Positions 37,950 to 49,035 of a stretch of DNA of 64,000 nt are shown piece by piece (the stretch's first letter is position 1; each line of letters opens with the position of its first letter). Made by a program: the position numbers and the translations under genes. The notes under the pieces were generated by a model. It saw only the letters and a list, made by a program, of their open reading frames with translations. It did not search any database and was not told where the DNA came from. The DNA comes from Corbicula japonica. Lineage: Eukaryota > Mollusca > Bivalvia > Venerida > Cyrenidae. The DNA is taken from assembly GCA_038501625.1 (NCBI GenBank), contig JAZAYU010000011.1, positions 8,936,849 through 9,000,848 of the forward strand, given 5' to 3'.

Positions 37950-39365
37950 GTTCTGTCACAGTGAAAAGCAGCAACAACATTTAAACAACAACAACAACAT
38001 CATCATCATCGTCGTCATCATCATCATTCAAGTTGACATATTCAGACAAAATCTCCGGATCTTTAATGAAGAAGTTTTGGCAGGCCTGTTAATCTTACTT
38101 TTCAATACAGAAAATTTATATTGAAACTATGTAACATTATTTCTGTTAAAATATGTAATATATATCTGTTAAGCCCTAAACCTAATGTATTTATATGTTT
38201 TTTTTGTAATATATATTCATATAACAAATAAAACAGAAAATCAACAGCGTCGATCTCAAGAACTACAATATTACAAATAAGTATCACTTTCCTGCATAAA
38301 AATCTCTATATTAAACATTTAGCTATATATCTTATATGTGGTACGACTATTCCCAATTCGGTACGAGATTGTAACGGTACGAGATTGTAGTGGTACGACT
38401 ATTCCCGGAACTGAAAACATTTCTTACCTTCTATAATAACAGTCAAACAAACATCTATTGATTATTTAGTTGAGATTGGCAATTACTTACATATTGCTAA
38501 TTACATTTATCATGTATACCTTGAGATTGAAAGTTGCATGAACAAGAACCAAAGCTTAGATTAGATTAAGGCAACAGTAGGCTTATATTAAAGTTTTCCA
38601 TTATTATGATGCAGGCTTAAGTTGCACATGGTTAAGTTGCATATGAATTGCATTTTAGAGCACATGCCAACAGCGACACAGTGGAACAAAATCTGCACCT
38701 GTGACTCCTCAATTCTGTCCACAAGCTCTGCCTCCCGGTCCCTGGTCATGGATGTACTCATGACAATGTCTGGTACTATACCAAGGAAATAAACCTCATA
38801 CAAGGGCTTGGTCCTCTCACCACCATCCTTGCTCTCCTTCTGGGAGACATTCTCATTGCTTGAAGATTGCTGAAAAAAAAACTTGGCTTTGGAGGGAACA
38901 TTGTAATGGATATTGTAATATATTAGTTTTTTTTATTCATTTGAGTTCAAAGTGTTTCATTTTGACACCCAAAATAGACATCATTATTACGTTTATAACA
39001 AAATTCTTTTCCTTTTTTGACAATTATCTCCGGTTATTAATTATCAGTATACACCTGTTTATAACAGTATTATAACAGTATTTTGGAAATGTTTGTAAAT
39101 TGTTTAAAAAAATTATTAATTAAATATTAATTTTCGTAAATTAATTACATTTTCAAGTAATTGATCCCATCCACACTGTCCAAAATTGTTTCCATCCGGA
39201 CTACATGCAAGTTGTTGTTTACGTCATTTTATGACATATGGTATTCTTTTAATTAAATCATGAAATGTCTTTAAAGGATTTTTCATTTTCCTGTCAACTT
39301 ACATATGCATCATCAGCATCTTTCGATCCAAAGTGCGTCAATTTTAACTTCTTCTTCTGAAACAT
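31183..39365 (-). CDS. ITGB1BP1: ICAP1 / ITGB1BP1-like PTB-domain adaptor, five exons, 180 aa
   Basis: Joined exons are 39303-39365, 38699-38869, 34727-34822, 34397-34540 and 31183-31251, all meeting in phase 0 with GT-AG introns. The protein starts MFQKKKLKLTHFG. It then has YEVYFLGIVPDIVM, EGKLPITAQDDDKVKITVSK, HGIKVLDLKAQ, EVLQRHPLHTIAQVVQYSDG, FSAYVFQCLSE, and ends EQAQMVCKNVSSMFDR...TG. These match the human ICAP1 order ([69 protein letters not shown]). Human ICAP1 is 200 aa. In the known family the single PTB domain (here about residues 43-178) binds the NPxY tail of integrin beta subunits and regulates talin/KRIT1 access, in the cytoplasm and nucleus. The N-terminal Ser-rich segment is shorter here and starts with a basic patch. 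Introns are 433, 3876, 186 and 3145 bp. Introns 2 and 4 are swollen by transposons and a minisatellite. Function is inferred from homology. Confidence 0.88.
31342..33148 (+). mobile_element. Helitron-like element 4 in ICAP1 intron 4
   Basis: It starts ACAAGAGGGCCATGATGGCC and ends GTGACAGGTGAGCTAA after an AGCTCACC/GGTGAGCT hairpin. It contains about nine 166-bp units like those of element 2, then the same 3' module (GGTTGCCATGGTTACC, GACGACGGACGACGGAC). It lies antisense to the host gene. Confidence 0.65.
31400..32930. repeat. 166-bp tandem array, about nine units
   Basis: Same unit as 8880-10580 (GAAGTGACCCCTGGGGCGGG, GGCCTTGTGGTTTCAGAC). No coding function. Confidence 0.9.
33195..34432. 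repeat. 44-bp exon/splice-donor minisatellite
   Basis: The minus-strand unit is GTGTTCAGTGCCTACGTG, TTCCAGTGCTTGTCTGAG, GTAAGTCT: 36 nt of coding sequence (VFSAYVFQCLSE) plus the donor GTAAGT and two more intron bases. The real exon 4 end is the first unit. The donor word (plus strand ACTTACCTCAG) recurs exactly every 44 bp at 34391, 34347, 34303, 34259, 34215, 34171, 34127 and 34083, then becomes progressively degenerate to about 33195. That makes roughly 28 units. The open frames here are repeat products. Confidence 0.9.
34397..34540 (-). CDS. ITGB1BP1: ICAP1-like exon 4
   Basis: Acceptor GTGTTACAG, 48 codons from EVLQRHPLHTIAQ to VFQCLSE, donor GTAAGT. The last 36 nt of this exon plus the first 8 nt of the intron form the unit of the adjoining 44-bp minisatellite. 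The human pair Ile-Ile in the integrin-binding strand reads Ile-Ala here (HTIAQVV). Confidence 0.85.
34727..34822 (-). CDS. ITGB1BP1: ICAP1-like exon 3
   Basis: Acceptor ATTTCAG, 32 codons from IEGKLPITAQ to HGIKVLDLKAQ, donor GTAATT. It holds central PTB strands. Confidence 0.85.
34866..35060. mobile_element. Degenerate TTAA/CCCTTT MITE in ICAP1 intron 2
   Basis: TTAACCCTTTACTACATTGG at the left and the internal AATGCAGATCCTGATCAGAC and GATAAGGATCTTCACTAG match the MITE family. The right terminus is lost. Confidence 0.5.
35726..38411. mobile_element. Mutator-like non-autonomous element in ICAP1 intron 2, 2.7 kb
   Basis: Both ends carry GGAATAGTCGTACCACTAC-type inverted repeats extending some 70 bp, with internal sub-repeats (ATCTCGTACC, GGGAATAGTCGTACC). 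TGAAAACAT occurs immediately outside both ends (35717-35725, 38412-38420). A 9-bp duplication with long inverted repeats is characteristic of Mutator-like elements. No transposase is seen. The interior is very AT-rich and holds another element at 37435-38088. Confidence 0.6.
37435..38088. mobile_element. 654-bp TIR element nested in the Mutator-like element
   Basis: The ends are CAGGCCTGCCAAA and TTTGGCAGGCCTG (one mismatch-free 12-bp arm). They are flanked by TTAATC on both sides (37429-37434, 38089-38094). CTCCGGAT words recur near both ends. It contains (ATC)n microsatellites at about 37910-37950 and 37998-38028. Confidence 0.7.
38699..38869 (-). CDS. ITGB1BP1: ICAP1-like exon 2
   Basis: A strong acceptor (poly-T then CAG) opens 57 codons, from QSSSNENVSQKESKDGG to LVDRIEESQ. 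The donor is GTGCAG, weaker than the others. The exon carries the Ser-rich linker and the first PTB strand and helix. Confidence 0.8.
39303..39365 (-). CDS. ITGB1BP1: ICAP1-like exon 1 (start)
   Basis: 21 codons from ATG to ...KDADDAY, then donor GTAAGT. The start is chosen because MFQKKK matches the family N-terminus. Confidence 0.75.
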
Positions 39366-41314
39366 CTCAAACGGTGTTAAGGTAAACACAACCCTAGGTT
39401 TTGCACCACTATTTAAAATAAATGGAGAAAAGAAAATATTTACCTTTAACAGGCGCGTAAGATCGATTTGAACATTGGTGCCAATGAAAAAAAATGATTT
39501 TGGCTACATAGCAGTAACATATGCATATATAAAAAAGTTACTTATTTATAATACAATCATATTTACTCATTGGGTATTTAAAACACTTTGAAACACTTTG
39601 AAATTCGTTTACTTTGCCGAATAAGGTCTTTGATTACGATACTGTTTCGTACATTGGCTTAAACACCTTGAGGAAATCCCTCAAGCAAAAACTCCAAAGA
39701 ACCCTTTTTATTGAGCCGTGGCCGCCGGGGCAGCGATTGCCGAAAATATAAGATAATAATATTATTACTATGGACTCATCCGTCTCAGATCAGTTTCAGA
39801 AAGTCTATTCATTATTCTTATGTTTTATACAAACATTTATTTATTTAATTAATTTACTATTTTTATAACCTGAATAGAAAATTGCGATATTGGCTTACAC
39901 ATGTCGGTACAGACATCTTACACGAAAATGATTTATTTAATTATTATTTCCAATCAGTATCAAAAGCTGAACATTTTGATAAAAAACAACCCTGATATTA
40001 TTTAAAACAGATAACCATAACATATTTTAGATTCGTGTATAACTATATCGGCGTTTTCCTCGACATTTCAAACAGCAAGTTCTGACGCTGCAAACGTTGG
40101 TTCCTTTTTTGACCATATGCGCTCAGCTTTAATCAGATTTTGCCCAGGTTAATTTTGTAATTATGATTTACAGTGTTGTGATCGGATGCAAATGTTTTTA
40201 CATGTAAAATTCACTTGTTTTTATCTTTGAGCGGTGTGCTATTCATAATTTATTACAATATATCATTCATAACAGTATTTGAAATTATATGGTCTAATTT
40301 TTATTTTGAAAATAACTAAACTTTCTAAGAAAAATTCCTTCAAAATTTGTGCATCACCCCACCCAGTGAGCACGTTTGCAACCTTTTAACAGGTACATTA
40401 TGAGTTTTAGTGAATTAAAAATATTGTACATTTATATCTGTATAATTAGGATTACAGTCTCTTATAATTCTTAAATGAAGATGTTTTATTTGTATTTAAC
40501 TATATTGAACACATATGATTAGCATTGTAAGGTCGCTAAGTGATTTAAGAATTCTACGTCTAGCACTTCAAAACAATTCAGTCCTCTCAGATGGAAAGTC
40601 TTAAATGTGAATCAACAGTCAATTACAAAACGGAACCAAACTAGACGTAAACGATTTAGAGATATTTGTTAAGGATATATACTAAAAAGGTATGTCCGCA
40701 CATAGGAATTCTTTACCATGTAGAGTCAATAATAAACTTTTCTTGTTTTATGAATTTGATATGATCAATCTGTTTGTTTTGTAGATTTTCAGTTGATTTA
40801 AAAAGTTCTCATTTTCAGAGTAAAAAAAGAATATTTTGCTTCCGAAATAAAAATTACCATACTACGAAAATCTTTTTATCATTCACACTTATTTGATACC
40901 TGGAAAAGTATAACAGGATTATTATACATGAACGATGGAAGGACTAAAATATTTTTTTTATAGTCTCACAAATGTGAATAAAACAGTCCAAATTTTCAAC
41001 GTTACAGCAAGTGTTTGCTTTCTTGAAGAGGTGGTCTCACTCTTCGACGACTGTAAAGTAACCAGTCTCTAGCATACTACAAAAAAAGATATTTTTACAG
41101 GAAATATTTTAAGTAATATTCTTATCTCAGTTGTACTCATAATAATGATTCAGTAAAAGTTAACTGTAATTATACAGCATGGCCAATATTTCGTCGAAAA
41201 AAATATTTATGAAAACCCAAATAACACAGCACAAAATCCGACTATTGACATTGCAAACCTAAACAGTTTAAGCTGCATTTTTATGAACACGTTTGACAAT
41301 ATTTCAGTGATGTA
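39366..41314. other. Divergent intergenic region between ICAP1-like and hydrolase A genes
   Basis: The two start codons face away from each other across about 1.95 kb, so both promoters should lie here. No CpG-rich block, clear TATA element or transposon end could be assigned. Confidence 0.4.
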
Positions 41315-43369
41315 ATGGAAATGAGACAGTTTACACCATGGCTGCTTCTAACATTGACTGCGGGGGCAGCATACCCTTGTCAAGAGGGCAATAAATGCTC
41401 TTTACCAGACGGAAAGGTCGGTCTGTGTCTTAATCACACATGTCTGGAGAGAGTTGAAGTAGAACCGCGACAGAATTTGATGTTTTCTGTCGTCGTTCGA
41501 TATCCCCGGAGCAGGCTCTTTGTAAGTATAACGTATTGTTATAACAGACAAGATGTTTGAAAAAACAAACTGAAAAGAACTGACATTTTATATAAGCCTG
41601 TACGATCGTGTACATTATTCTTTAAATATCTTACATATTTTAGACAATATTCGGCAACTTCGTGTATACCATTCTTTTAATATCATACACATGTTAGATT
41701 ATCCCTGCACCATCGCGTAAACCATTCTTTAAATATCATACACATTTCCTCTGCACCATCGTGTAAACCATTCTTTAAATATCATACACATTTTAGGCAA
41801 TACTCTGCACCATCGTGTAAACCATTCTTTAAATATCATACACATTTTAGGCAATACTCTGCACCATCGTGTAAACCATTCTTTAACTATCATACACATT
41901 TTAGGCAATACTCTGCACCATCGCCTAAACCATTCTTTAAATATCATACACATTTAAGGCAATACTCTGCACCATCGTGTAAACCTTTCTTTAAATATCA
42001 TACACATTTTAGGCATTACTCATAGCTTAACTCGCAATTTCTAACGCCATGTTTCACGACACATAAAAACACGCACATATAAGCTGTTGCCACTTTTCAG
42101 AGCGGCGGTGGTAGTAACATATATATTCGAGGAAACGGTCTCGGACTTCAGTGGAGCCGAGGTATCAAGCTGACAAACATTGGTCCAGATACGTGGGCAA
42201 TAAATTTAACGTACCAAGCTTCGTTCAAAGGATTCATGTGTCAGAACTGTGCGGACCTTACAAGACTTCCGGACAACAAACTTCAGTATCGTCTGCTGAT
42301 CGACGACCATATTGACATGCTTGGAGCAAACTTTGCTTTGGTGTTTCCAATATCTCAAAGTTCGTCATATTTCAGCAGCAAACCAGAATACATCGTTCAT
42401 CCATGGTTTTATGAAAAGACAGGATTAATTCAAAGCGTTGTGGTCAACTCGCACTACATTGGAGGTCATAGGAACATTTCCATTTATACACCACCAAGCT
42501 TTAAGGAAAACTCCCTTAAAACATATCCTACTTTTGTAGTGTTTGATTTAAGCATTCAGTTTGCTCATTTTTTCAAAACAACAATTGAAGAACCGATATA
42601 TCCTTATGGTGTTGCCGAAGAATACGTGATTATAGGATTCGGCGACTATCATACCGATACAGAGAGAACAGATCTCCTAACTCAGTCAGTGGGCAGGTTC
42701 TTCCAGTGTCTAAATGGGACGTTAGGTGATGGCTGTGGAGGATGTGTGCCATCAAACAGCAACACGACGGAGACATTGCGATATTTGTACGATATCTGTG
42801 CTGTAATGTCTCCTATCGGCGGCCGAGGTGACCAGACTTTAGACTTTATACAGAAAGAAGTTATTCCCTATGTAACTGAGGTTTTAGATAACCGCTTACG
42901 CACAGAACGACTCGGAATTATCGGATACTCACTCGGTGGTTTGATGGCCTGCTATGCAGCTTGGACCCGCGCGGAAGTGTTCTCTAGCGCTGCTTGCCAG
43001 TCCCCTTCATTTTGGTGGCCGTACAACAATAAAACCACTGACCAAGTGGATTTCGACTTTATTAACATCACCCTGAAAAAAACCCAGCTGTCAGTTAATC
43101 GCCCTTCACAGAGAATCTATCTGGACGCCGGAGGTGAAGAAACATTATCACCGTTCCAGCAGACACAGATGACAGTGCAAGTTGCATTGGAAATTGCCGG
43201 CATGAGAAATTATGAAATGAACAAAAATGTTTGGGTTTTTGTAGAACCGGATAAAGGCCACGATTTTGTTGAGTGGGGAAAAAGGTTTAGTATGGCAATA
43301 GGAAACCTACTTCCCGCTGGTGGCGATCCACACATGCCAGTTGAACAAGCGGCGCCACCTGTGGGATGA
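41315..43369 (+). CDS. Secreted Fes/IroE-like putative esterase, paralog A (491 aa)
   Basis: Exon 1 is 41315-41521 (69 codons, donor TTT|GTAAGT). Exon 2 is 42101-43369 (acceptor CTTTTCAG). The join is in phase 0. Residues 1-20 form a signal peptide (PWLLLTLTAGAAYP). Residues 22-43 hold a four-Cys segment (CQEGNKC, then LCLNHTC). Residues of about 72-170 look like a beta-sandwich substrate-binding domain (IYIRGNGLGLQW, DTWAINLTY, LQYRLLIDD, MLGANFALVFP). The rest is an alpha/beta-hydrolase of the putative-esterase family (PF00756-like): ISIYTPPSF, the nucleophile elbow GYSLGG with Ser346, acidic residues in YLDAGGEE, and His456 in KGHDFVEWGKR. Several N-glycosylation sequons fit secretion. Fes, IroE and esterase D belong to this fold family. 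The substrate here is unknown. Two AATAAA signals follow at 43415 and 43428. Confidence 0.85.
41650..42020. repeat. 54-bp minisatellite in the intron of paralog A
   Basis: Units contain CCATTCTTTAAATATCATAC, ACATTTTAGGCAATACTC and TGCACCATCGTGTAAA. Successive GTGT/GCCT boundaries fall at 41761, 41815, 41869, 41923 and 41977. It lies between donor 41522 and acceptor 42100. The 18-residue repeat peptide on the opposite strand is an artefact of the 54-bp period. Confidence 0.85.
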
Positions 43370-43439
43370 ACTACGCTTGACAAAGTTTAAATCTGTATGA
43401 AAATAGCGCACTGAAATAAAAGGTTTAAATAAATAGCAT

Positions 43440-44665
43440 ATTACAAGGGGTGTTCTTTACGTTATGCAAATTCGAAAATATATCGATGTTTGGGTGTTTG
43501 TAATTACTCGTATAAATATTTATGTATCAAAAATTCCTCGAAGTAGGCCTACTCTCAAAATTTCTGCCATTTTTAACATGAAAATGGCTTTGTGAGGCCC
43601 TTTCTATGAGATATACAGGTCACAGCAAACTTTTCGGACAAAACCAAAAACAATTTCGCTTTATCATCTTTTCTTTTACCAAAATTATTTTTGTAGATAT
43701 CGTGATTTCACTGCAACAACAAAGTAGTCGCTCTATTGTTTATTCCCAGTGACTGGTTTAACTCTGTATGCAGTTTTAAGGAAAGTACTGGACAAAATTT
43801 AAGGTTGTGGTTGTGCTACGGTGTGCCGGTTGTGCAAAAGAGCATAGAACTTAATCAATGATTCTCCGGCGTTATCTGCTTTTTGGAAATCAATGAAAAC
43901 AAGCTCGCGGTAAAGGCATATACCGGTATTTGATAAAATTTCATAATATATATATAAAGTAACGAATATGATATAAAAGATTCTGTAAAGAAGTAAATGT
44001 TCAAGTTTTTTTTTAAGTTTCTGGTCTCATATTATACCAGCGTGCAGATAAATCCAACACGCATAGAATTACATACCTTCTTTTCGAAAAAGTGCTCGAA
44101 ATTTTAATTAGAACGTCTCAAAGGTGAACACCCTACCTTTCCTGATAAAAAAAACGTTGACAGAACCGTCACCGGTGTACGGTGTACTCATAGTGATATT
44201 AATAACTGTTAAATTAGAACGCCTTCGAGGAGTATGTTCTTAATTTTAACATTCTTGGCATTAAAATTCTACAGTCTCCAATAAAAAAAGCAATGGTTGC
44301 TGTACTGCATTACATTTTTTATTCAAAAGTTTAATATGATGCACAATATATCAACGCATCGAAATCGGAACATATTTCTGTTGATTGGAGTGTAATGAAT
44401 TTAGAACGATAGTATGTGCTGGTTTACAAGCCTCATTTATTTCTTAAAATAGGGAAACTAACCTAGCTTTAGACACTGGGAGACCTTAGTGGCAGTCATC
44501 AAGTAAGTACATTTGTATTTACACTTTTGTAGTTATAATTTAAAACAATAGTTATTTCTCTTTTAAGGTCATTCACAAAATAAATTTCATGGCATGTTTT
44601 ATGAGTACATTCTAGCGTTCATAAACGTTCACTAGAAACCTTGCACCAGAATCGCAATGCTGGAT
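43440..44665. other. Spacer between paralogs A and B
   Basis: No gene or transposon end was recognised. It is AT-rich, ordinary-looking intergenic DNA. Confidence 0.4.
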
Positions 44666-44667
44666 AA

Positions 44668-44995
44668 CCGTTGTCTACGGTGTTCCGTTGAGGACATCGT
44701 TGTTTCGCCCTGTCGACCTCAAGGGCGAGAACACGAAAACGCGAAAACACGATGCGAGATCGCGAAACAACGATGCGAGAACGCGAAACAACGATGCGAG
44801 ATCGCGAAAACACGATGCAAGGTCGCGAAAGTACGATGCGCAAACGCAATATTAATATCGCGCCCTCGCATCGTACTTTCGCGACTTCGCATCGTTGTTT
44901 CGCATGCTCGCATCGTGTTTTCGCGATTTCCTGTTCTCGCCCAAGTGGTCGACAGCGCGAAACAACGATGGCCCTAACGGAATTCCATAGTTGTC
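44668..44995. mobile_element. Large palindromic MITE of CGAAACAACGATGCGAG-type repeats
   Basis: The two ends are inverted (TTCCGTTGAGGACATCGTTG against the inverse of CAACGATGGCCCTAACGGAA, then CTGTCGACC against GGTCGACAG). The interior is runs of GCGAAACAACGATGCGAGA-like units on the left that reappear as the reverse complement on the right, centred on AATATTAATAT near 44851. The whole element can fold into one hairpin. Apparent coiled peptides in both strands are repeat artefacts. Confidence 0.75.
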
Positions 44996-45313
44996 CATTA
45001 CTGGAAAATTGTTCTTTTATACTTTTGTACGTTGCATGCATTTGTCAAGAGTTGCTTTAGAACAGTACCAAAAGTAAAGGAAGAAATAGTTGTATGTTTT
45101 ACAGATCAAGATAAAAATTTCGTATTAGTGATTTGATGCAATCGTTAATCATAATTAAATGAACATAATGTTTAAATTACGCACATTTTTGCTACTTTCC
45201 TAACTATGTCCTTCTTACATTACTCCTTTTTGCTGATATCACACGTTCTTCTCAGAAAGCCGTTGCCCGTACAAATGTTGCTGAAATAATATATACCGCA
45301 GAGTTTACTGAGA

Positions 45314-47339
45314 ATGTGGCTGGCACATTATTTGCTGATGGTGCTGTTGACGGTACACCAATCCTCGTGTTGTGAAGAAGCAATAGCGTGCACCTTATCG
45401 GACGGACAGACGGGTATGTGCCACAACAACACCTGTCTAGCTGGGGTGGTAGCGGAGCAAAGGAGTGGACTCTTGTTTACAATTATTGTACGGTATCCTG
45501 ACAGTTCACTTCAGGTAATCTTTGGTGTCGTTTTATTGTTCTTTGTAACTGACTCATTTAACATAAGGCACTGGTAAATACCTATATGTACTGCATATAA
45601 GGCACTGGTAAATACCTATATGTACTGCATATAACAATTATTTATTATACTTGTTTGTATACTATGCTTCTATGGTGACGGTGCTTTAACATAATTAAAG
45701 TAAGTTTTTAGACACTGTCTCCAAAATCATATCACACAGGCTCACGCACGCACGCACGCGCGCACACATATATCTCGCTGGGGTTGGTTTAGTTTAAACT
45801 TATATAACTTTCATCGATTGTGAAACAAGTTATTCCAACTTATTTTAATAACGCTCGATGACTGCTTCCTGAGTTGCCAACCAGTACTCGCGCCGAATGT
45901 GGATTTGGGAAACTGAAGACGAATCTCATCCCTGGTGGGTTTCGAAATCGCAGTCTCTAGATCTGGAGTAGGATGCTCGACTCTTGGTTTGAACCAGTCA
46001 TACTGCGATTTGCAGATGCTACTTGTTTTATATTTAATGCATTGGGATAAAAAAAATCTGTTTGCAGAACCATGGCGGCAGTAAACTTTTCCTTCGTGGG
46101 AACGGTCTCGGTCTGGAATGGACAGTAGGTACCCCGCTGGTAAGGACTGGTCCGGATACATGGAAGTTAGACATTACCTACCAGTCGTCTCTGGCCGGAT
46201 ACAAGTGCCAGAACTGCAGGAACATGAACGTTCTCCAAGACGACAAACTGCAGTATCGTGTATTTATAGACAACAGTATAAACATGCTTGGAGCAAATTT
46301 TGCAATTTCTTTTCCTGTATCTCAAACTTCAAAATATTTCGGAGCAAAGCCAGAGTTTAATGTTTATCCGTGGTTTAGTGAAAAGACAGGTTCGATTGAC
46401 AGTTTCAGTGTACGCTCCGACTTTATTAAAGAAGACAGAAATATATCGATATACTTTCCCCCGAGTTTTAGAGAAAATAATTTAAAGACTTACCCAGCGT
46501 TGTTAGTGTTTGACCTGAGTGTGGACTTTGCCCATTTTTTCAAGAGAAATCTTGAGGAGCCGATAATACCTTTTGGAATTGCAGAAGAATATATTCTCGT
46601 TGGGTTTGGTGATTACAAAAAGATGAATGCCGAACGAACTGAAATTCTTACTCAGACTGAAGGAAACTTATTTGTTTGTTTTAACGGTACAATGGGGAAC
46701 AGATGCGCTGGTTGTATACCAGAAAATATCAACACAACCGAGACTTTGCGATATCTTGATGGAATCTGCGGGCTATTAGTGCCGGGAGGTGGTCTAGGTG
46801 ACAAAACACTCGACTTCCTAATAACTGAGGTTATGCCTGTTGCTAATTCTATGTCAAATGATAGAATAAAGAACAATACTCTGGGTGTGATGGGTTACTC
46901 CCTCGGTGGACTGATGTCTTGTTACGCTGCATGGACACGCCCTGATGTTTTCTCCATGGCAGCGTGCCAGTCACCCTCGTTCTGGTGGCCATACAAAAAC
47001 AACACTTTGGACAACGTAGATTTTGATTTTATCAACAAGACTTTGAAAAATCCCGCATTTGCATCAAATCGCCCCAGTCAAAGAATCTATCTTGACGCAG
47101 GTGGAGCGGAAATATCGGACCCGTACAGACTGACACAGGCCGTTGTGGAAGTTGCACATTTGATCAGCACGCATGCACATTATGAAATAGACAAGAACGT
47201 TTGGGCTGTGGTGGACCCGGAGAAAGAACACAGTTTCGTGGAGTGGGGGAGGAGAATGGGTCTGGCATTAAGTACACTTCTCCCTGCCCCTGGAGAACCC
47301 AGCATGCCTCCTGCACAAAGTGCACCTTTTGTTGGCTAG
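45314..47339 (+). CDS. Secreted Fes/IroE-like putative esterase, paralog B (490 aa)
   Basis: Exon 1 is 45314-45514 (67 codons, donor CAG|GTAATC). Exon 2 is 46068-47339 (acceptor TTTGCAG). The join is in phase 0 at the same place as in paralogs A and C. A signal peptide (WLAHYLLMVLLTVHQSS) precedes the conserved four-Cys segment CCEEAIAC...MCHNNTC. The sandwich-like region has LFLRGNGLGLEW, DTWKLDITY and MLGANFAISFP. The hydrolase domain has ISIYFPPSF, GFGDYK, GYSLGG (Ser345), QSPSFWWPY, YLDAGG and His455 in KEHSFVEWGRR. All predicted catalytic elements are present, so it should be active. AATAAA follows at 47395. The 553-bp intron has a duplicated 33-bp segment (GGTAAATACCTATATGTACT) near 45570-45635 and a short CACG/CACA tract. 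Substrate is unknown. Confidence 0.86.
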
Positions 47340-47400
47340 GCAAAAATTGTCACTATTAGCTTACGACGATAGTTCTATTTGTTAATTATCTAGTAATAAA

Positions 47401-48640
47401 ATCCACAAGGAGTTCAACCGTTTAATATTCACAATGCTTTTATTTGTTTACTATGCACTGCTATTTCTTCCTTACCTTTTGTTCGTGTATGTCAATGATC
47501 TTGGTTAGTAAAGTATAAGCTGAAAATATTATAAAGTACTTAAAAGTCGGGTTGACATCATAAACCTCCAGTTTATGTTAAATCTACCGTTACAGAAACT
47601 GGGTTCTGTATTGCGTGCGTCATATAGTATATGCAGGTTTTGCTTCGATCCAAAATATGTATGATAGCTTCTTTTCTCTGCATACACCAAATGCAATAAT
47701 AAGACTTATTCAGCGATCTCTTTCACAGAAATTTCAAAAGATTTACAAAAAACGGAGAGAGCTCTTTACCTTGCTTGTTTGACTTCCGCTCTTCCCCTCC
47801 AAAATTTTGCCATCGTCTAAAATACTACTGCTATGATGGAAAATGCACAATAATGTTGTTGGCTGCTAAGTTTAAGGAGCAATTTGTATGTTTTTGCTAA
47901 ATATCCTCCAATTACTATATACTAAACCATAGCAAGCTAACAGTAAAACAGTGCTCAAACAAAAAAAAATGTACGGCAATATAATTATGCACTTCTTCCC
48001 TGTGTAAGCAAACTCCGAACGCAATTAACAATCGGTAATCTACGCAGGCAGTCAATCATAAGCTTCTGTCTAGCCATAACTTTCCCCTTTCCAGGCATAA
48101 TTATATTTGTCTGTGTGTTACCTACTTCACGTTTATGCGCCATACATTACTTTCCGACGTGTAAGTTGTATCTAGCTATCGACGGTTACCAGTGTTCTGT
48201 ATGAGAGTACGAGTACGTGTACACTGCTTTTTTGTTTTTCATATGCAAATAGAATGCCTTACAGCCGTCAGTAGTAACATGTTTCCATGTATGTTTAGCA
48301 GTATATCAATTGAAAACTGAAAAAAGGTTTAATCATTACCGGTAAATTATGTTAAAGGTACCTGGTCATGTATCAGGGTGAAGTAATTAAATCCTTTCAA
48401 ATATCAAAATTAACAATATAAGCTAGTAGTAGACCGGTTAACAAAGTTAAATGTGATGTAATATTGCAGTACACAATCAATGTACGTTTGAATATATTTA
48501 AATCAAACTTCGTTATAGCGTTACTTTCTCAGTAAACTTCACTCACAACAAATCCTAGAATATACTGATTCGTCCAAAATTTCGGCGGAATTCGCTCCTA
48601 TTCAGTCATGTGTGATACAATAACATACAAACCACAACTA
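47401..48640. other. Gene-free spacer downstream of paralog B
   Basis: It lies between the converging genes B (+) and C (-). No exon, pseudogene fragment of the hydrolase family or transposon end was found. Confidence 0.4.
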
Positions 48641-48648
48641 GTGCCCAT

Positions 48649-48780
48649 GGTTATAAAACTGAGCATGGAAACCAGTCTCAAATCTCAAGCATCTGATTGG
48701 CTGAAATGGCGACTGGTCGCTATTTCAGCCAATCAGATGCTTGAGATTTGAGACTGGTTTTCAATCTCAGCTTTATAACC
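48649..48780. mobile_element. Palindromic foldback MITE, complete copy 1
   Basis: GGTTATAAA at the left pairs with TTTATAACC at the right. The arms hold AATCTCAAGCATCTGATTGG and its inverse, with only GGCGACTGGTCGCTA between them. Related copies are at 54070-54195 and 1303-1372. Confidence 0.8.
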
Positions 48781-48811
48781 TTCAGACCAGGATATTGCAA
48801 GGACATTATAA

Positions 48812-48812
48812 G

Positions 48813-48852
<40 letters not shown>
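48812..48852. repeat. (ATA)n microsatellite
   Basis: About thirteen ATA/TAA triplets in a row. Confidence 0.95.
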
Positions 48853-48855
<3 letters not shown>

Positions 48856-48954
48856 TCGTTATTTTCAGTCATTGCAATACAACAATAATGCAAATCTTAT
48901 TTTTAAGAGGCTATCGTTAACTTTTATTTATATTACGAAATATTGCTAATTATA

Positions 48955-49035
48955 ATAATAACGAATTACATAAAGCGAGTGAGTTATCAGTTTCTAGTTT
49001 CTCATTTTGTTTTCTCTTTGTTTATTTAGCAATAT
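48955..49035. repeat. Segment duplicated from (or to) the paralog C intron
   Basis: CATAAAGCGAGTGAGTTATC, TAGTTTCTCATTTTGTTTTC and CTTTGTTTATTTA closely match 51483-51555 inside the intron of paralog C, in the same orientation. The rest of 49040-50110 shows no gene. Confidence 0.6.

Noticed and set aside
37873..38124. His-rich peptide with a run of histidines
   Set aside because: It comes from an (ATC)n microsatellite inside a nested TIR element.
41729..41953. 18-residue repeat peptide with Cys and Trp on the minus strand
   Set aside because: It is produced by the 54-bp minisatellite inside the intron of hydrolase A, on the wrong strand for that gene.
44619..45060. Cys/Arg/Glu-rich overlapping frames that look like coiled coils
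   Set aside because: They are translations of a palindromic MITE made of short CGATGCGAG units, open on both strands by repetition.
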